Of a stretch of DNA of 64,000 nt, positions 50,182-57,619 are shown one piece after another. Numbering within the stretch: the stretch's first letter is position 1; the number at the start of each line of letters is the position of its first letter. The DNA comes from Bactericera cockerelli (taxonomy: Eukaryota; Arthropoda; Insecta; Hemiptera; Triozidae), in contig CM044957.1 in assembly GCA_024516035.1 (NCBI GenBank), positions 14,828,564-14,892,563 of the forward strand. The letters are read 5' to 3'. The position numbers and the translations under genes are program-made. Under the pieces are notes generated by a model. It worked only from the letters and a program-made list of their open reading frames with translations, had not been told where the DNA came from and searched no databases.

Positions 50182-50432
50182 TGACGAATGAGTGTGTGAG
50201 AATTATTTTAACTTGAACTAACTGTCACGCACGCTCCCCTGCAGGCATCACCCTGCGCAAGGTGGAGCGGGTGGAGCAGGCAGCCAAGGAGGGGGAGAGG
50301 GGCGGCAAGTCCCTCCACGACGTGGCGTCCATCCTCGCCCGGCGGGTTGCCGTCGAGTTCTCGGACTCGGACTCCGCCAGCGAGAGCGAATATGACAGCG
50401 ACGGCTGGCAGGAGCAGGAGACGAGCGCCTAG
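38330..50432 (+). CDS. SCAR: SCAR/WAVE actin-nucleation promoting factor, complete coding region
   Basis: Spliced gene; the coding region starts at ATG 38405 and ends at TAG 50430-50432. Coding exons: 38405-38527, 39559-39715, 40513-40666, 42662-42776, 45470-45765, 47069-47305, 47997-48293, 49069-49162, 50245-50432, all with GT-AG introns and matching phases. They encode about 553 residues if one base is restored in exon 7. Domains: SCAR homology domain (1-183, starting [16 protein letters not shown]) that binds Abi, Brk1/HSPC300 and the CYFIP-Nap dimer; basic region ([14 protein letters not shown]); proline-rich region in exons 6-7; WH2 ([13 protein letters not shown]), central ([14 protein letters not shown]) and acidic (EYDSDGW) parts that bind G-actin and Arp2/3. 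In the family it drives Rac-dependent branched actin at the cell edge. Length is in the usual range. Exons are very GC-rich and introns AT-rich. Identity is firm from the two conserved ends; the only defect is the apparent exon 7 frameshift. Confidence 0.95.
38890..39345. repeat. SINE-like piece plus ~170-bp tandem duplication in intron 1
   Basis: 38,890-39,010 resembles the repeat at 57,735-57,930 (TTAACGTCGCTTNAACTGC-like words, ACGACGGGG, CTCACGAACC, CACCCAGC). From ACCCAGCTAG (38,991) to ACCCAGCTTG (39,161) a 170-bp unit is duplicated, with AATAACCAGCA, GAGAGAAAA and TCTTGGCTAAC in both copies. Confidence 0.6.
39559..39715 (+). CDS. SCAR: SCAR exon 2
   Basis: Encodes [18 protein letters not shown] to LDSTIEE, the coiled-coil core of the SCAR homology domain. 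Acceptor CTCCCAG, donor GTGAGT. Ends in phase 1. Confidence 0.95.
40513..40666 (+). CDS. SCAR: SCAR exon 3
   Basis: Encodes [14 protein letters not shown] to [14 protein letters not shown]. The donor GTGAGT at 40667 is the first of six tandem copies of this exon-intron boundary. Confidence 0.95.
40644..40871 (+). repeat. 38-bp tandem duplication of the exon 3 5' splice site (6 copies)
   Basis: The unit holds the last 23 bases of exon 3 (CTGGACAAGC ... CCCTACAG) plus GTGAGTCCTCTGACC. Copies start at 40,644, 40,682, 40,720, 40,758, 40,796 and 40,834; GT sites are at 40,667, 40,705, 40,743, 40,781, 40,819 and 40,857. One base differs (GTCCACTG near 40,825). Reading past the first donor meets TGA immediately (TAC AGG TGA), so use of any later donor would truncate the protein. 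Confidence 0.95.
41231..41412 (-). mobile_element. Old SINE, family S1
   Basis: The minus strand shows GGGTTCAAAACCCTGCC (box B region), CACGACATGACAAGTTATC, TCTTGGGCTTACTGCTCG, AATAATGGGACT and an AAATAAGGCGAT end. It is diverged from the 32,546 and 51,048 copies. Confidence 0.7.
41860..41995 (-). mobile_element. SINE fragment, family S3
   Basis: Minus: ACCGACCTCAGTAGCCTGAT, CGATAAGGCAGCGGACTTG and a box B area that has lost its consensus. Confidence 0.55.
42071..42096. repeat. Perfect 26-bp AT palindrome
   Basis: AAATTTATAATAT followed by its exact complement, no loop. A purely AT palindrome could form a cruciform; no family link is seen. Confidence 0.9.
42662..42776 (+). CDS. SCAR: SCAR exon 4
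   Basis: Completes R145, then [20 protein letters not shown] to HDRGKK, the end of the SCAR homology domain. Phase 0 donor GTGAGC at 42777, six bases before the minisatellite. Confidence 0.95.
42783..43463 (+). repeat. 31-bp minisatellite, 22 copies, next to the exon 4 donor
   Basis: Unit CCCACCCCCTGGGCCCTGTG plus TCACAATCATT. Copies are almost identical; one is a base short (near 43,283) and a few have CAGTC or CACTC. Since 31 is not a multiple of three and the unit has no stop in any frame, all three plus frames stay open. Confidence 0.95.
43464..44483. other. Intron 4 sequence, AT-rich, no gene
   Basis: Contains a T-run near 44,311-44,330 and a short ATGCTTTGAGCATTAAC piece (44,118-44,140) shared with the SINE tail at 49,465. 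Nothing else recognised. Confidence 0.35.
44484..45347. mobile_element. Nested palindromic MITE, Tc1/mariner-like (TA target)
   Basis: Ends CAGGGTGGGGCAAAAGT and its complement, each flanked by TA (44482-44483 and 45348-45349). The outer arms are complementary for about 290 bp (GTCTGGAAACCCCTGAATA, ACCGGGCTAATAAGACCTTC, GCAAATGGCGTCCAACTTTG). Inside, a second pair of arms starts at 44,781 and 45,053 with the same GTCTGGAAACCCC phrase, and the central segment repeats the CGCAAGGTGGGGTTCGT-like part of the outer arms. TA duplication and CAGGGTG ends fit Tc1/mariner MITEs. It carries no transposase. Confidence 0.85.
45470..45765 (+). CDS. SCAR: SCAR exon 5
   Basis: Encodes a Gly run, the basic region [18 protein letters not shown], then GEYIMP and [18 protein letters not shown]. 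Acceptor CGTCCACAG, donor GTGAGT. Very GC-rich. Confidence 0.95.
45781..46007. mobile_element. TTAA-flanked MITE, piggyBac-like, with strong internal hairpin
   Basis: TTAA at 45777-45780 and 46008-46011. The ends TACGTATGAGACG and complement CACGTATGAGACG match 12 of 13. Just inside, GTGCCCACCTGTGGGTCACG (45796-45815) pairs with 45,852-45,871 at 19 of 20 positions around a T-rich loop. The target site fits piggyBac MITEs. It sits 15 bp after the exon 5 end. Confidence 0.7.
46611..46770 (+). mobile_element. tRNA-derived SINE (family S2)
   Basis: Box A TTAGCTCAGTGGTAAG, box B GGTCCCGGGTTCGAATCCCA, then GTATTCAAATTTTGGTT and TACCTTCCGCTTCGCTC. Partial copies are at 53,755, 58,868 and 62,188. 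Confidence 0.75.
46775..46985 (-). mobile_element. LINE 3' tail
   Basis: Minus strand GGTGGAAGAGATTACCATAG, GCAATAACCCCGCCCTTTAG, then a terminal AT-rich tail. The hairpin-plus-CCGCC layout is common in LINE tails of Lepidoptera. A sister copy lies at 52,840-52,965. Confidence 0.65.
47069..47305 (+). CDS. SCAR: SCAR exon 6
   Basis: Encodes [13 protein letters not shown], an Asn run (VNNNNNNH) and the start of the proline-rich region ([13 protein letters not shown]). Acceptor CATTTCAG, donor GTAAAC, a weaker donor than the others. Confidence 0.93.
47459..47640 (+). repeat. Dispersed repeat (GTTGAGTTGATTGG family) copy
   Basis: Shares GTTGAG, ACATTTTACGG, CTTTTGGCCTGCCATA and the GTCCCCAGCGGGACGTTAAA end with 26,370 and 34,345. 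Its end GGGACGTTAAAAAGT is doubled. Confidence 0.5.
47750..47905 (-). mobile_element. tRNA-derived SINE (family S3)
   Basis: Minus: AGATCGAAAAGGCGGTGGAC, GGTCAGTGATTTGAGTCCCA, TTTAGTAAAGCGAGTTTCAG, and a GTGATATCACA palindrome. Confidence 0.65.
47997..48293 (+). CDS. SCAR: SCAR exon 7, with an apparent 1-base frameshift
   Basis: Upstream part reads [20 protein letters not shown] then [19 protein letters not shown]. From about 48,115 that frame turns into Leu/Arg-rich text and stops at TGA 48253-48255. The next frame instead gives [12 protein letters not shown] and [13 protein letters not shown], then [16 protein letters not shown] up to the donor at 48294. The switch falls in the C-run around 48,115-48,125 and needs one more base (or two fewer). 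Either a homopolymer assembly error or a real lesion removing WH2/VCA. Confidence 0.88.
48600..48725. repeat. SINE-like dispersed repeat fragment (family S6)
   Basis: Has ATGTGAGTAGCTGTGATCG, GCGAATGGAGGGTTTAACCC and CGACTCGATATGACCAT words shared with 38,890 and 57,735 in the opposite sense. Confidence 0.45.
48776..48905. mobile_element. Small MITE related to 35,518
   Basis: Starts TTTAGGGCCGAATTATAAAA and ends near CTAAGTTCGGCGTT, with GATAAGCCAGAC / GCCTGACTTATC internal inverted repeats. Confidence 0.45.
49069..49162 (+). CDS. SCAR: SCAR exon 8 (WH2 start)
   Basis: Encodes [20 protein letters not shown] then [11 protein letters not shown], the actin-binding WH2 helix. Acceptor AATTTCAG, donor GTAAGT, phase 1. 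Confidence 0.95.
49322..49510 (+). mobile_element. tRNA-derived SINE (family S4)
   Basis: tRNA-like head with GTGCACTGGTAGTCATGTGG and box B GGTTCGAATCCCACC, closing on GTGCA; tail GAAAATGCTTTGAGCATTAA. Confidence 0.65.
49657..49790 (+). mobile_element. SINE S1 lacking box B
   Basis: CCCGGTAGCTCAATGGTAAA, then directly CGTCTTGGGTTTGCTGCTGG and the AAATAAGGCGATATTATT tail: an internal deletion removed box B. Confidence 0.7.
49929..49973 (-). ncRNA. Hammerhead ribozyme motif (Penelope-like-element type)
   Basis: Read on minus: stem I 5' strand TACCTG (49968-49973); core CTGATGA (49961-49967); stem II GAGC-AAATAA-GCTC (49947-49960); core GAAA (49943-49946); minimal stem III AC-AGCT-GT ending in the cleavage triplet GTC (49935-49937); stem I 3' strand CAGGTA (49929-49934). 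All conserved core bases are present and both long stems pair perfectly. Predicted cut lies between 49935 and 49934. The very short stem III with AGCT is the form known from the terminal repeats of Penelope-like retroelements and some animal satellites. An inverted repeat follows just downstream (TTTTCATGTAC and its complement, 49,898-49,923). The surrounding ~250 bp is probably a truncated Penelope-like terminal repeat in SCAR intron 8, antisense to the gene. Confidence 0.85.
50245..50432 (+). CDS. SCAR: SCAR exon 9 (VCA end and stop)
   Basis: Encodes [17 protein letters not shown], then [20 protein letters not shown] and [14 protein letters not shown], the C and A regions that engage Arp2/3. 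The conserved acidic tryptophan is present. Acceptor CCCCTGCAG after a long poly(T) (~50,150-50,175); stop TAG. Confidence 0.95.
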
Positions 50433-50440
50433 AGTCACCC

Positions 50441-50740
50441 GTCCCAACCCCTCGCCAGACGCGACGTCGCTCAACACACCATCTCGCCGCCATTTAGCTG
50501 TCATGTTCTCTGATTTTTGACGCCGAGAGTAAGGACCGACTTATACGAGGATTAGATTTAATCTTAGTGGACAGTATCAATGAACTCTGACTATAGTGTA
50601 AGACTCGACTTCGCTCAACACACCATCTCGCCATTTAGCTGTCGTGTTCTCTGACTTTGCCAGCGAGAGTAAGGACCGAATTGTACGAGGATTAGATTTA
50701 AAACAGGATTAGATTTAATCGAAGTGGACCATATTAATAT
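50441..50740 (+). repeat. Tandem duplication in the SCAR 3'UTR
   Basis: GCTCAACACACCATCTCGCC, CATTTAGCTGTC, GTTCTCTGA, GAGAGTAAGGACCGA and ACGAGGATTAGATTTA occur in this order at about 50,470-50,560 and 50,613-50,700. The second copy lacks a GCC. Part of the unit recurs at 50,962-51,003. Confidence 0.8.
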
Positions 50741-50744
50741 CAAA

Positions 50745-50953
50745 GTCTGTCCCGGTAGCTCAGTGGTAAAGGCGGCACTCTGTGAATTCAGAGGCTCCTC
50801 AGTCCAGAGATTCCAGAAGTTGTGGGTTCGAAACCCAACCACGACATGACAAGTTATCCTCCCATTTGTTTTACCACATAATAATACTGCTGGAATAATG
50901 GGACTTTAATAGTCTTGATCGGGCAGTATAAATAAGGCGATATTATTATTATT
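50745..50953 (+). mobile_element. tRNA-derived SINE (family S1)
   Basis: Intact box A (GTAGCTCAGTGGTAA) and box B (GTGGGTTCGAAACCC); ATT tail. It has a 17-bp insert relative to the 32,546 copy (GGCTCCTCAGTCCAGAG). Confidence 0.85.
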
Positions 50954-50972
50954 AATATTTTGCCAGCGAAAG

Positions 50973-51378
50973 TAAGGACCGAATTATACGAGGATTAGAT
51001 TTAAAACAGGATTTGATTTAATCTAAGTGGACACTATCAATATCAACGTCTGTCCCGGTAGCTCAGTGGTAAAGGCGGCACTCTGTGAATTCAGAGGCTC
51101 CTCAGTCCAGAGATTCCAGAAGTCGTGGGTTCGAAACCCAGCCGGGACATGACAAGTTATCCTCGCATTTTGGATTTTTACCATATAATAATATGTCGTG
51201 GGCTTACTGCTGGAATAATGGGACTTTAATAGTCTTAATCGGGCAGTATAAATAAGGCGATATTATTATTATTATCAATGAACTCTGGCTATAGTGCGCT
51301 GTGATTGGTTGACAACTTCGACTTCAGGGCAATACAGGCTTAGCTTAACTTTAATCCTGTTTCATAATGTGGTCCTTA
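50973..51378. mobile_element. MITE split by a nested SINE
   Basis: Ends TAAGGACCGAATTATACGAG and complement TAAGGACCACATTATGAAAC, both leading to an AGGATTA step. Its middle phrase (CACTATCAATGAACTCTG-like) is interrupted by an S1 SINE at 51,048-51,276; the uninterrupted phrase is at 50,568-50,590. Confidence 0.7.
51048..51276 (+). mobile_element. tRNA-derived SINE (family S1), nested
   Basis: Best-preserved copy: box A, box B GTGGGTTCGAAACCCAGCC, CATGACAAGTTATCC, GGGCTTACTGCTGGAATAAT and ATT tail ending in ATTATCAATG, which resumes the host MITE. Confidence 0.85.
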
Positions 51379-52035
51379 GTGCGCGAACACAACGAAGCCA
51401 TATACCCTAGGGTAGCGCAGGTATCACGCAGAATATTCTTATTATGTTATTAAATGTAAGCGGCCTCAATGGAGTCCCGAAAATCTTCTATATCAAGTTG
51501 ATAGAACCGGCCATAAAATAAGAGCGGAGTATGAAACGCTTCACTACATTTCAGATCCAAATGTTGCGCTTTGTGGGAGACCGACCCAACAGTTTCTTTA
51601 AGAAATTTAGATGCACATATTTTTGCTAAAAAAGGCTTACATAGGGCTCTGTTTCTCGACCTGATGGAAACTCAACTAATAAATTAGTTGAAAAACAAAA
51701 TTTGGGACAGTGTTAAGTTGGTTGCGCTAAACTAAAGTGGGCTACAGCAGCCCTTATAAAGGTGCACAAATTTTTTGATGAGATGTCCTGAAAGCACATT
51801 GAAGTTAAACAGGGGTTTCCATTATATTTTAACAAAAGTTTATAAACAAAACTCGACCATGGAGGAAAAAAATAAATCCATATAACGGCATTTTTTCTAA
51901 TCGTTTAGATTAGATAGGTAGGTACTCGAAGTGTAGAGATTGGGCCTTTTTATAAGAGATAGTCTTATATGTAACTCTTTTATAATAATCTATTTATAAT
52001 TTATAATATGATTATAATTTCTGTATTCCACGTAA

Positions 52036-52041
52036 AATAAA
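52036..52041 (+). terminator. Candidate poly(A) signal for SCAR
   Basis: AATAAA 1.6 kb after the stop, followed by T/GT-rich sequence. Other AATAAA words nearby (for example near 51,870) could serve; choice is inference. Confidence 0.35.
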
Positions 52042-52839
52042 GCTAGTTTTATGAGAATTCGTATTTACTTTGTGTAAATATAATTATTTACAACTGAGGA
52101 CTTATGTTGTGGATAAATCGTTATATAAAGTAAGTTGTTTATTTTTTAACCATGTCTATTATTTATCAAAGTGTGGTCTAGTGCCAAGAACAAACTATTC
52201 ATAATGCTAGAATATATAAAATACTTAACTTTATGTGCATGTAAAATGTAAAGGTTTAATCAAGTCATATTTACTGTACAGAAACCAGCTTTGTATATTT
52301 TTCCAATGCCTATTTGGGTTGAAAATATTTCTATAATTTTAATACCTATAAAGCGGAGGATTTTTATAAATTTCGAAAGTTATTAGGTACAGGGTGTTTT
52401 TTTTAAGGGTTGGTACATAATTAAGTTGGACTAAACACAAATCAAGATACTGCCTGGCGATGGAATAACAGATGCATGAATTTTTTCCATCAGAGAAACC
52501 TGCATAAACTTGAAATTTGTCAATAATAAACAAATCTATATCATGTAAAATTTCTCGAACTCTATGGTAAAAGCAAACACTTTGAATTCCCAGGGAAATA
52601 CCATGATGAACAAGAACTAGACCTTCAAATTCAGTGAGATTCTGATATTTTGAGACATAAAGGCCTCAGGCTCACTTGATCCTGGGGCCTTTATGTCCAA
52701 AAATGGTTACAGAATAATTGGTTACAGAATAAGGTCTTTTCATACCAAAAAATATTTTCAATATCTTTGATCTCCTTCCCAGGATATTATTGAAAAATGC
52801 TTCAAATATCAAATAGGGATTATATCATGCTTTATTAGA

Positions 52840-52965
52840 AGGACATATACAATATTTACAAAATAAAATAGTTTGAAAGTAGGTAAATAATATAATAAGT
52901 CCTAACTAAAGGGCGGGGTTATTGCCTACGGCAATCTCTTCCATCCAATTATTTCGCCTTCAGGG
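52840..52965 (-). mobile_element. LINE 3' tail (sister of 46,775)
   Basis: Minus: GGATGGAAGAGATTGCCGTA, GGCAATAACCCCGCCCTTTA, GTTAGGACTT and an A-rich tail. Confidence 0.65.
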
Positions 52966-53754
52966 GTCTTTTCTAGTATTATTATTATCTTGAATTCGAA
53001 CACTTGAACCCGATATTTCTCATATCTAAAGTGCATTTTTTTACCACTAAATCGCCGACCTATTTTTCCGCTACCGAAATAATACTGAAAATCCTCCGCT
53101 TTTTGTCAAGTACAATAACTCACCGGTCTAGTGTAGCTCTGACCCCTGCACCCTGACTCAGGTTCTGTACTCAAACTTAAAAAAATTCAATTATCTAATA
53201 GGAAGCGCACAAAACATATGCATGTCAAATGACATTGACTTCCCCACATACCTTTTTCCAGAATACCAAAACCCCTAAAATAAGTAATTATTTTTTATAC
53301 CTATTCATTTATGTCTTGTACTATTCCATTATTTTTAATCTACTTGAGAATTATTTCATGTTTTATTCTTATTTTCCGATTTTCAATGTGTAATTGTTTT
53401 CCCCCTTCTTCTTATTAATAAAGTCTTACATGTATGAGTAGTGAGTACAATATTCAAGGAAATTCTTTCTTGGTACATATCTAAATCAAATTCTATCATA
53501 CGAGTATGATCATGCTTTGTTGAATTTTAATCTTCTTTAACACATCATAAATTCTATTTTTAATATGAACATAAAAGTAGAATTATCAATAGATTTGTGA
53601 TAGAATTGACATTACATCTCAATTCTTTCTGAATGATTATGAGTGGACTTGTGTCAATGTGTCCTTATTACCAAACCTTGAATCTACAATACCTAGCCAC
53701 TTAATTTTATATTTTTTAAAAACAAGTCTTATTTACAAAAATCATACATATAAT

Positions 53755-53830
53755 TGAGCGCACGATTAGCTCAGTGGTAAGGACCACCTTAAGGTAAGGA
53801 CATGCGGAAGGTCCTGGGTTCGAAATGATG
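53755..53830 (+). mobile_element. SINE S2 fragment
   Basis: GCGCACGATTAGCTCAGTGG TAAG, an internal AAGGTAAGGAC duplication, then GCGGAAGGTCCTGGGTTCGA where it breaks off. Confidence 0.6.
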
Positions 53831-54149
53831 CGAACTGTTAATTGAATTGATGCACTTTCTTGGATCATTTGAACATCTAGACTTATACGTAGAAGCTCAA
53901 CATTATTTCTAAACCTTATTGCTGCATTTTATTTATTTTTACTTTACGTAGATGGAACAGTTAACAGTTTCTGGGAATCTAGTTATTTTTTAGTTTAAGA
54001 AATGTAAAAGGTCTATTTATACTTGTAAAAGCTATGGTTAGGTCAATAATATCTTTCAATCCATTACTTCTGTACACTAACACTGGTAAAATATTACATT
54101 AACAGATAAAAATAGATAGAGAAGAAAGCTAGACAACCCGTGAAAATAT

Positions 54150-54240
54150 TTTTCCCTGTGGAAATCAAACCCGCGACCTTAAAGTCTAGAGACGGGAATT
54201 CCAACTTCTCGACTAACTAGACCAGCTTAGCTCAACAGAT
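54150..54240 (-). mobile_element. SINE fragment (family S5-like)
   Basis: Minus: GAGCTAAGCTGGTCTAGTTA, GTCGAGAAGTTGGAATTCCC, and box B-like GGTCGCGGGTTTGATTTCC. Confidence 0.55.
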
Positions 54241-54760
54241 GGCAAAGATAAAACTGTAAGATAAGGAAGGTAAAAATAGTGTTATGTGAAAGTGTTTTTC
54301 ACTTGAATTTTTATTCGATGAAGCTCTCTATGTGTTCTAATATACACAGGATTTTACTATTCCAATGTAAGGCTTTAAATTGGGAATTCTTTTTCACATA
54401 ATTATGTAGATAGACCATAAATGTATATTTTATTTTATTTGTATATTGTTTTGCGTTCAGTCGAGTAACTGTACATTCTTTTTTCTTACATCTTCTTTTT
54501 TTTCTTATAAAGACATAAATAATTCAAATAAAACCATCATACATAATATTATCAATCGTACTGGAATTTTTATTATTTCTTATCTTGGTTTTTTCCCTTC
54601 AGAAGTAGGTTTTTTAGTTTATTGTATTTACTGTACAAGTCTCACGCCGCGCCGGCAGTATAAACAAAGTACATCTTGTAATTATACTAAGAAAAATATA
54701 TATGTAATAATATCAAATAATGTTTCCTCAATCATAGAAATTTATTTATACAATATTTAC

Positions 54761-54983
54761 ATGTCGCCCGGTTATCAACACAATATATTATCATCAATGA
54801 TTGGTAATAAGTAGAAAGAAAAGGCGTAAAACTATATTACCTACAACATCACAAATTCTCAAGAGAACTTACTTTTTTAATTTTAAAACTGGAATTTGAA
54901 TAGAATTGTACCTTCCGATTATCATACAAAGATACAACTATTAAAATACACTATCATGATAATCCACCAATTTTCAATTAAAT
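54761..54983 (+). repeat. 223-bp direct repeat, left copy
   Basis: From ATGTCGCCCGGTTATCAACA to CCAATTTTCAATTAAAT. It matches 55,674-55,896 with one difference seen (TTCCGATT against TTCTGATT). Confidence 0.9.
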
Positions 54984-55019
54984 GAGTCCTTTCCCCCAGT
55001 TAACACAATATCTGTCTTT

Positions 55020-55364
55020 GTGCTTACGGACGTTACCCGAGAAGTTATGGACTCGGATTTTACTCTGGGTGAGCTTAATATGTGTATCTCCAAATTAAAA
55101 AACGGTAAAAGTCCCGGACCAGATAATGTACTAAATGAATACATAAAATCACTGGATGATAGCTGGCGGAATGAGATTTTAAAATTCGTCAACTATGTAT
55201 TTGATGGAGGAGACATACCGCCGGAACTAACAAGGTCATATATGTTTATGTTGTTTAAGAAAGGTGAGTCTAATGACCCACATCAATCAAAGGACGACTT
55301 AAATAATTTGTATTATTTTGTACAGGGTGCACTCAAAATTCGATCCTTCTTGCGTAATGAATAA
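55020..55364 (+). pseudogene. Truncated non-LTR reverse transcriptase fragment
   Basis: Frame with ELNMCISKLKNGKSPGPDNV, then IPPELTRSYMFMLFKKG, the start of a LINE reverse transcriptase (the LK-GKSPGPD element before motif A). It stops before the catalytic YADD. A 3' part ends in a TATTCTATTCTATTCT tail (about 55,650-55,673), as in LINEs with microsatellite tails. It is a 5'-truncated, internally deleted copy. Confidence 0.75.
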
Positions 55365-55673
55365 GTTTTAATTTTTTTTCTTTTGTTTTTTCACCAGGTT
55401 TGTTGTAAAACTTACAGGAAAGTTTGTTAAAACTGTCCTTTTTTGTTGTTTACTTCTTAGGTACCAGTAGATATAAAGAGGAACAAAACATAAGATTTAA
55501 TAAGCCTGCAATTTTAGTAGAAAATGAGAGCTATAACTTTAATGAAATAAGTATGAATTTTGTAAGTTTTATTTTAGTGTGTAAGTTATTTTTCTCTGTA
55601 AACTTGTCAACCATTGTAAAATCATTATTGATAAAATACAATTATTTACATATTCTATATTCTATTCTATTCT

Positions 55674-55896
55674 ATGTCGCCCGGTTATCAACACAATATA
55701 TTATCATCAATGATTGGTAATAAGTAGAAAGAAAAGGCGTAAAACTATATTACCTACAACATCACAAATTCTCAAGAGAACTTACTTTTTTAATTTTAAA
55801 ACTGGAATTTGAATAGAATTGTACCTTCTGATTATCATACAAAGATACAACTATTAAAATACACTATCATGATAATCCACCAATTTTCAATTAAAT
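55674..55896 (+). repeat. 223-bp direct repeat, right copy
   Basis: Begins directly after the CTATT-type tail of the LINE fragment and ends at TTAAAT, after which the sequence (CAGGTAGTGGATC) is unrelated to that after the left copy. Confidence 0.9.
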
Positions 55897-56645
55897 CAGG
55901 TAGTGGATCAGATGGCACTTTCAAAGGGTTTGAAATAGAGGCTTTGAATTTGGATGAGTGTTAGTAGTACTACGGATCAAATGATTCTTTGAGCTAAATC
56001 AAGTGGACATTATTTGTTTAGTTACTTAGTAGGCCACAGCTCTGTACTGTACAATCTGATCATCTTATATCTTTAGACCACCAAACCAGGTAGTACGCAA
56101 ATACTTTATCAAAATATTTAATAATAAACTAATGAAAAGAGATTAATCAGATGTAACAAAAAATTAAATCGAAGTAACAAAAAATACACTGCCAATTATG
56201 GACACAATACTTCCTCATGAATGGTAATCATAATTTTCAACTTTCTATTTTATCGCTAGAATCAGAGATTTTTTTACTGAATCACTTGTGTCTACAACAA
56301 CAAAAAAATTCAAGTTTATTTTATATAGTAGAACACCGTTTTTCCTAAATTCTAGATTTTATAAAAAAAAATCTGCATTGGCAAGTCGTAGACCTTATTT
56401 TTGCTCTTTTTGGTCCAATTTTTTGCGATTTCTCCAGACTCAACATAAAATTATTCAATAGAAATGCAAACGTACTATGTAAAACGCTAATAAAATACTA
56501 TGTACATACAAAATTTCATCAAAATCGGGTATACCATTCACGAGATATAAGCGAAGTAAAAAGTTAGATGTCAGGCCGCGGTAGCCCTTCGACCCGCCAA
56601 ATCAATAGTTTTACCGCTTTTAAACATATTATGCTCCGTAATTGT
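55897..56645. other. AT-rich region, 3' side of the coiled-coil gene
   Basis: Likely contains its 3'UTR on minus. TTTATT (AATAAA on minus) at about 56,315 is a candidate poly(A) signal ~330 bases past the stop. A LINE-tail-like piece occurs around 56,480-56,570. Confidence 0.3.
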
Positions 56646-57619
56646 TTAAAAACGAATCAAGTCACTGTTTTCTTTATCAGCAAACATGAGTTCACTAGCC
56701 AGATTATCTTGTCCTATAGAAGAACTGCCATTCCTGATTTTATTTCCTAAACTTTCGTCAAAAGAACTGCTGGTGTTAGTGAAGTCATGCAGCAAGTTTC
56801 TGGAATTGGGAACTCTCTGTCCTGCCTGTGTGGCGCTTCCTCTGTTCACCAGAGAACTGTTCACATTCCTAAACATACTAGCTAAGTCTTCTTCGTCAAT
56901 AGAGCTACTTGTATTGGTAAAGTCGTGCAGTAAGTTTCTAGAATTAGAAGTCCTGCCACTTCCCACAACATTATTACCTCTTATTAAAGAACTATTAATA
57001 TTTTTAAACTTAGTAGCCAATCCTTCTTCGTCGATGAAAGAACTTTCATTCAAACCACTGCTTACTTTGCCTAAAGCAAGGGAGTTGTTCACGTTTTTAA
57101 ATTTACCCACTAAGCAGTCTTCGTCAGTAAAACTACTTGTATTAAGCTGATCACTTGATAGGTCTTCATTGTTGGAAGAAATATTGGGAGTAACTAATTC
57201 GTGCGAGGAATTTTGTTCCTCAAGAGATTGAGAATGACCAGACTCAACTAGGTTTTTACTATCTAAAGAATTGTTTTGATGTTTTTGTTCTTCTTGAAAT
57301 TCTGAAAGCTCATTTTGACTTGTGAACTCTGTTCGGCCATCTAATGGCTCATTTTGATCCATAATATTTTCCGCAGGCTCATTCACTTCATTTAAATGTT
57401 GATATTCACCCTTCGTCTCTTCACTGGAAACATCTTTGTGTATCTCTTCAGAATCCCTGACATTGACTGTTGGGTTCTCCTCGATGAGTGGAATTCCTTC
57501 ACTAGGATTTCGAGTAGGATGGGGGTGGCTTGTTGGCTGCAGGATTGCATGCGAGTTTTGTGGCAAAGTTTCAAGATTCAATTCTTCCACGACAGCATCA
57601 GATTTTCTCTCGCTTTCCT
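56646..57619 (-). CDS. Last exon: acidic Ser/Asn-rich tail with repeats and KEN box
   Basis: 324 codons including TAA (complement 56646-56648). Starts EESERKSDAVVEELNLE; the middle is Glu/Asn/Ser-rich and probably disordered. It then has repeats beginning SSFTDED, SSFIDEE, SSSIDEE and SSSFDES, two of them preceded by the identical NSRNLLHDFTNT. Ends FADKENSDLIRF. Confidence 0.85.

Larger units (their letters stand above)
52042..54760. other. Convergent intergenic region, AT-rich with repeat fragments
   Basis: Includes ACAGGGTGTTTTTTTTAAGG at 52,391, similar to a mariner-type end but without a partner found; a LINE tail at 52,840-52,965; and SINE pieces at 53,755 and 54,150. No protein gene is supported. 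Confidence 0.4.

Noticed and set aside
32546..51160. tRNA genes at 32,550, 46,615, 50,750 and 51,050
   Set aside because: Boxes A and B are present but acceptor and anticodon arms do not fold; SINE bodies and tails follow.
54761..55896. LTR retrotransposon with 223-bp LTRs
   Set aside because: No TG...CA ends or primer-binding site, and the inner RT piece is of LINE type.
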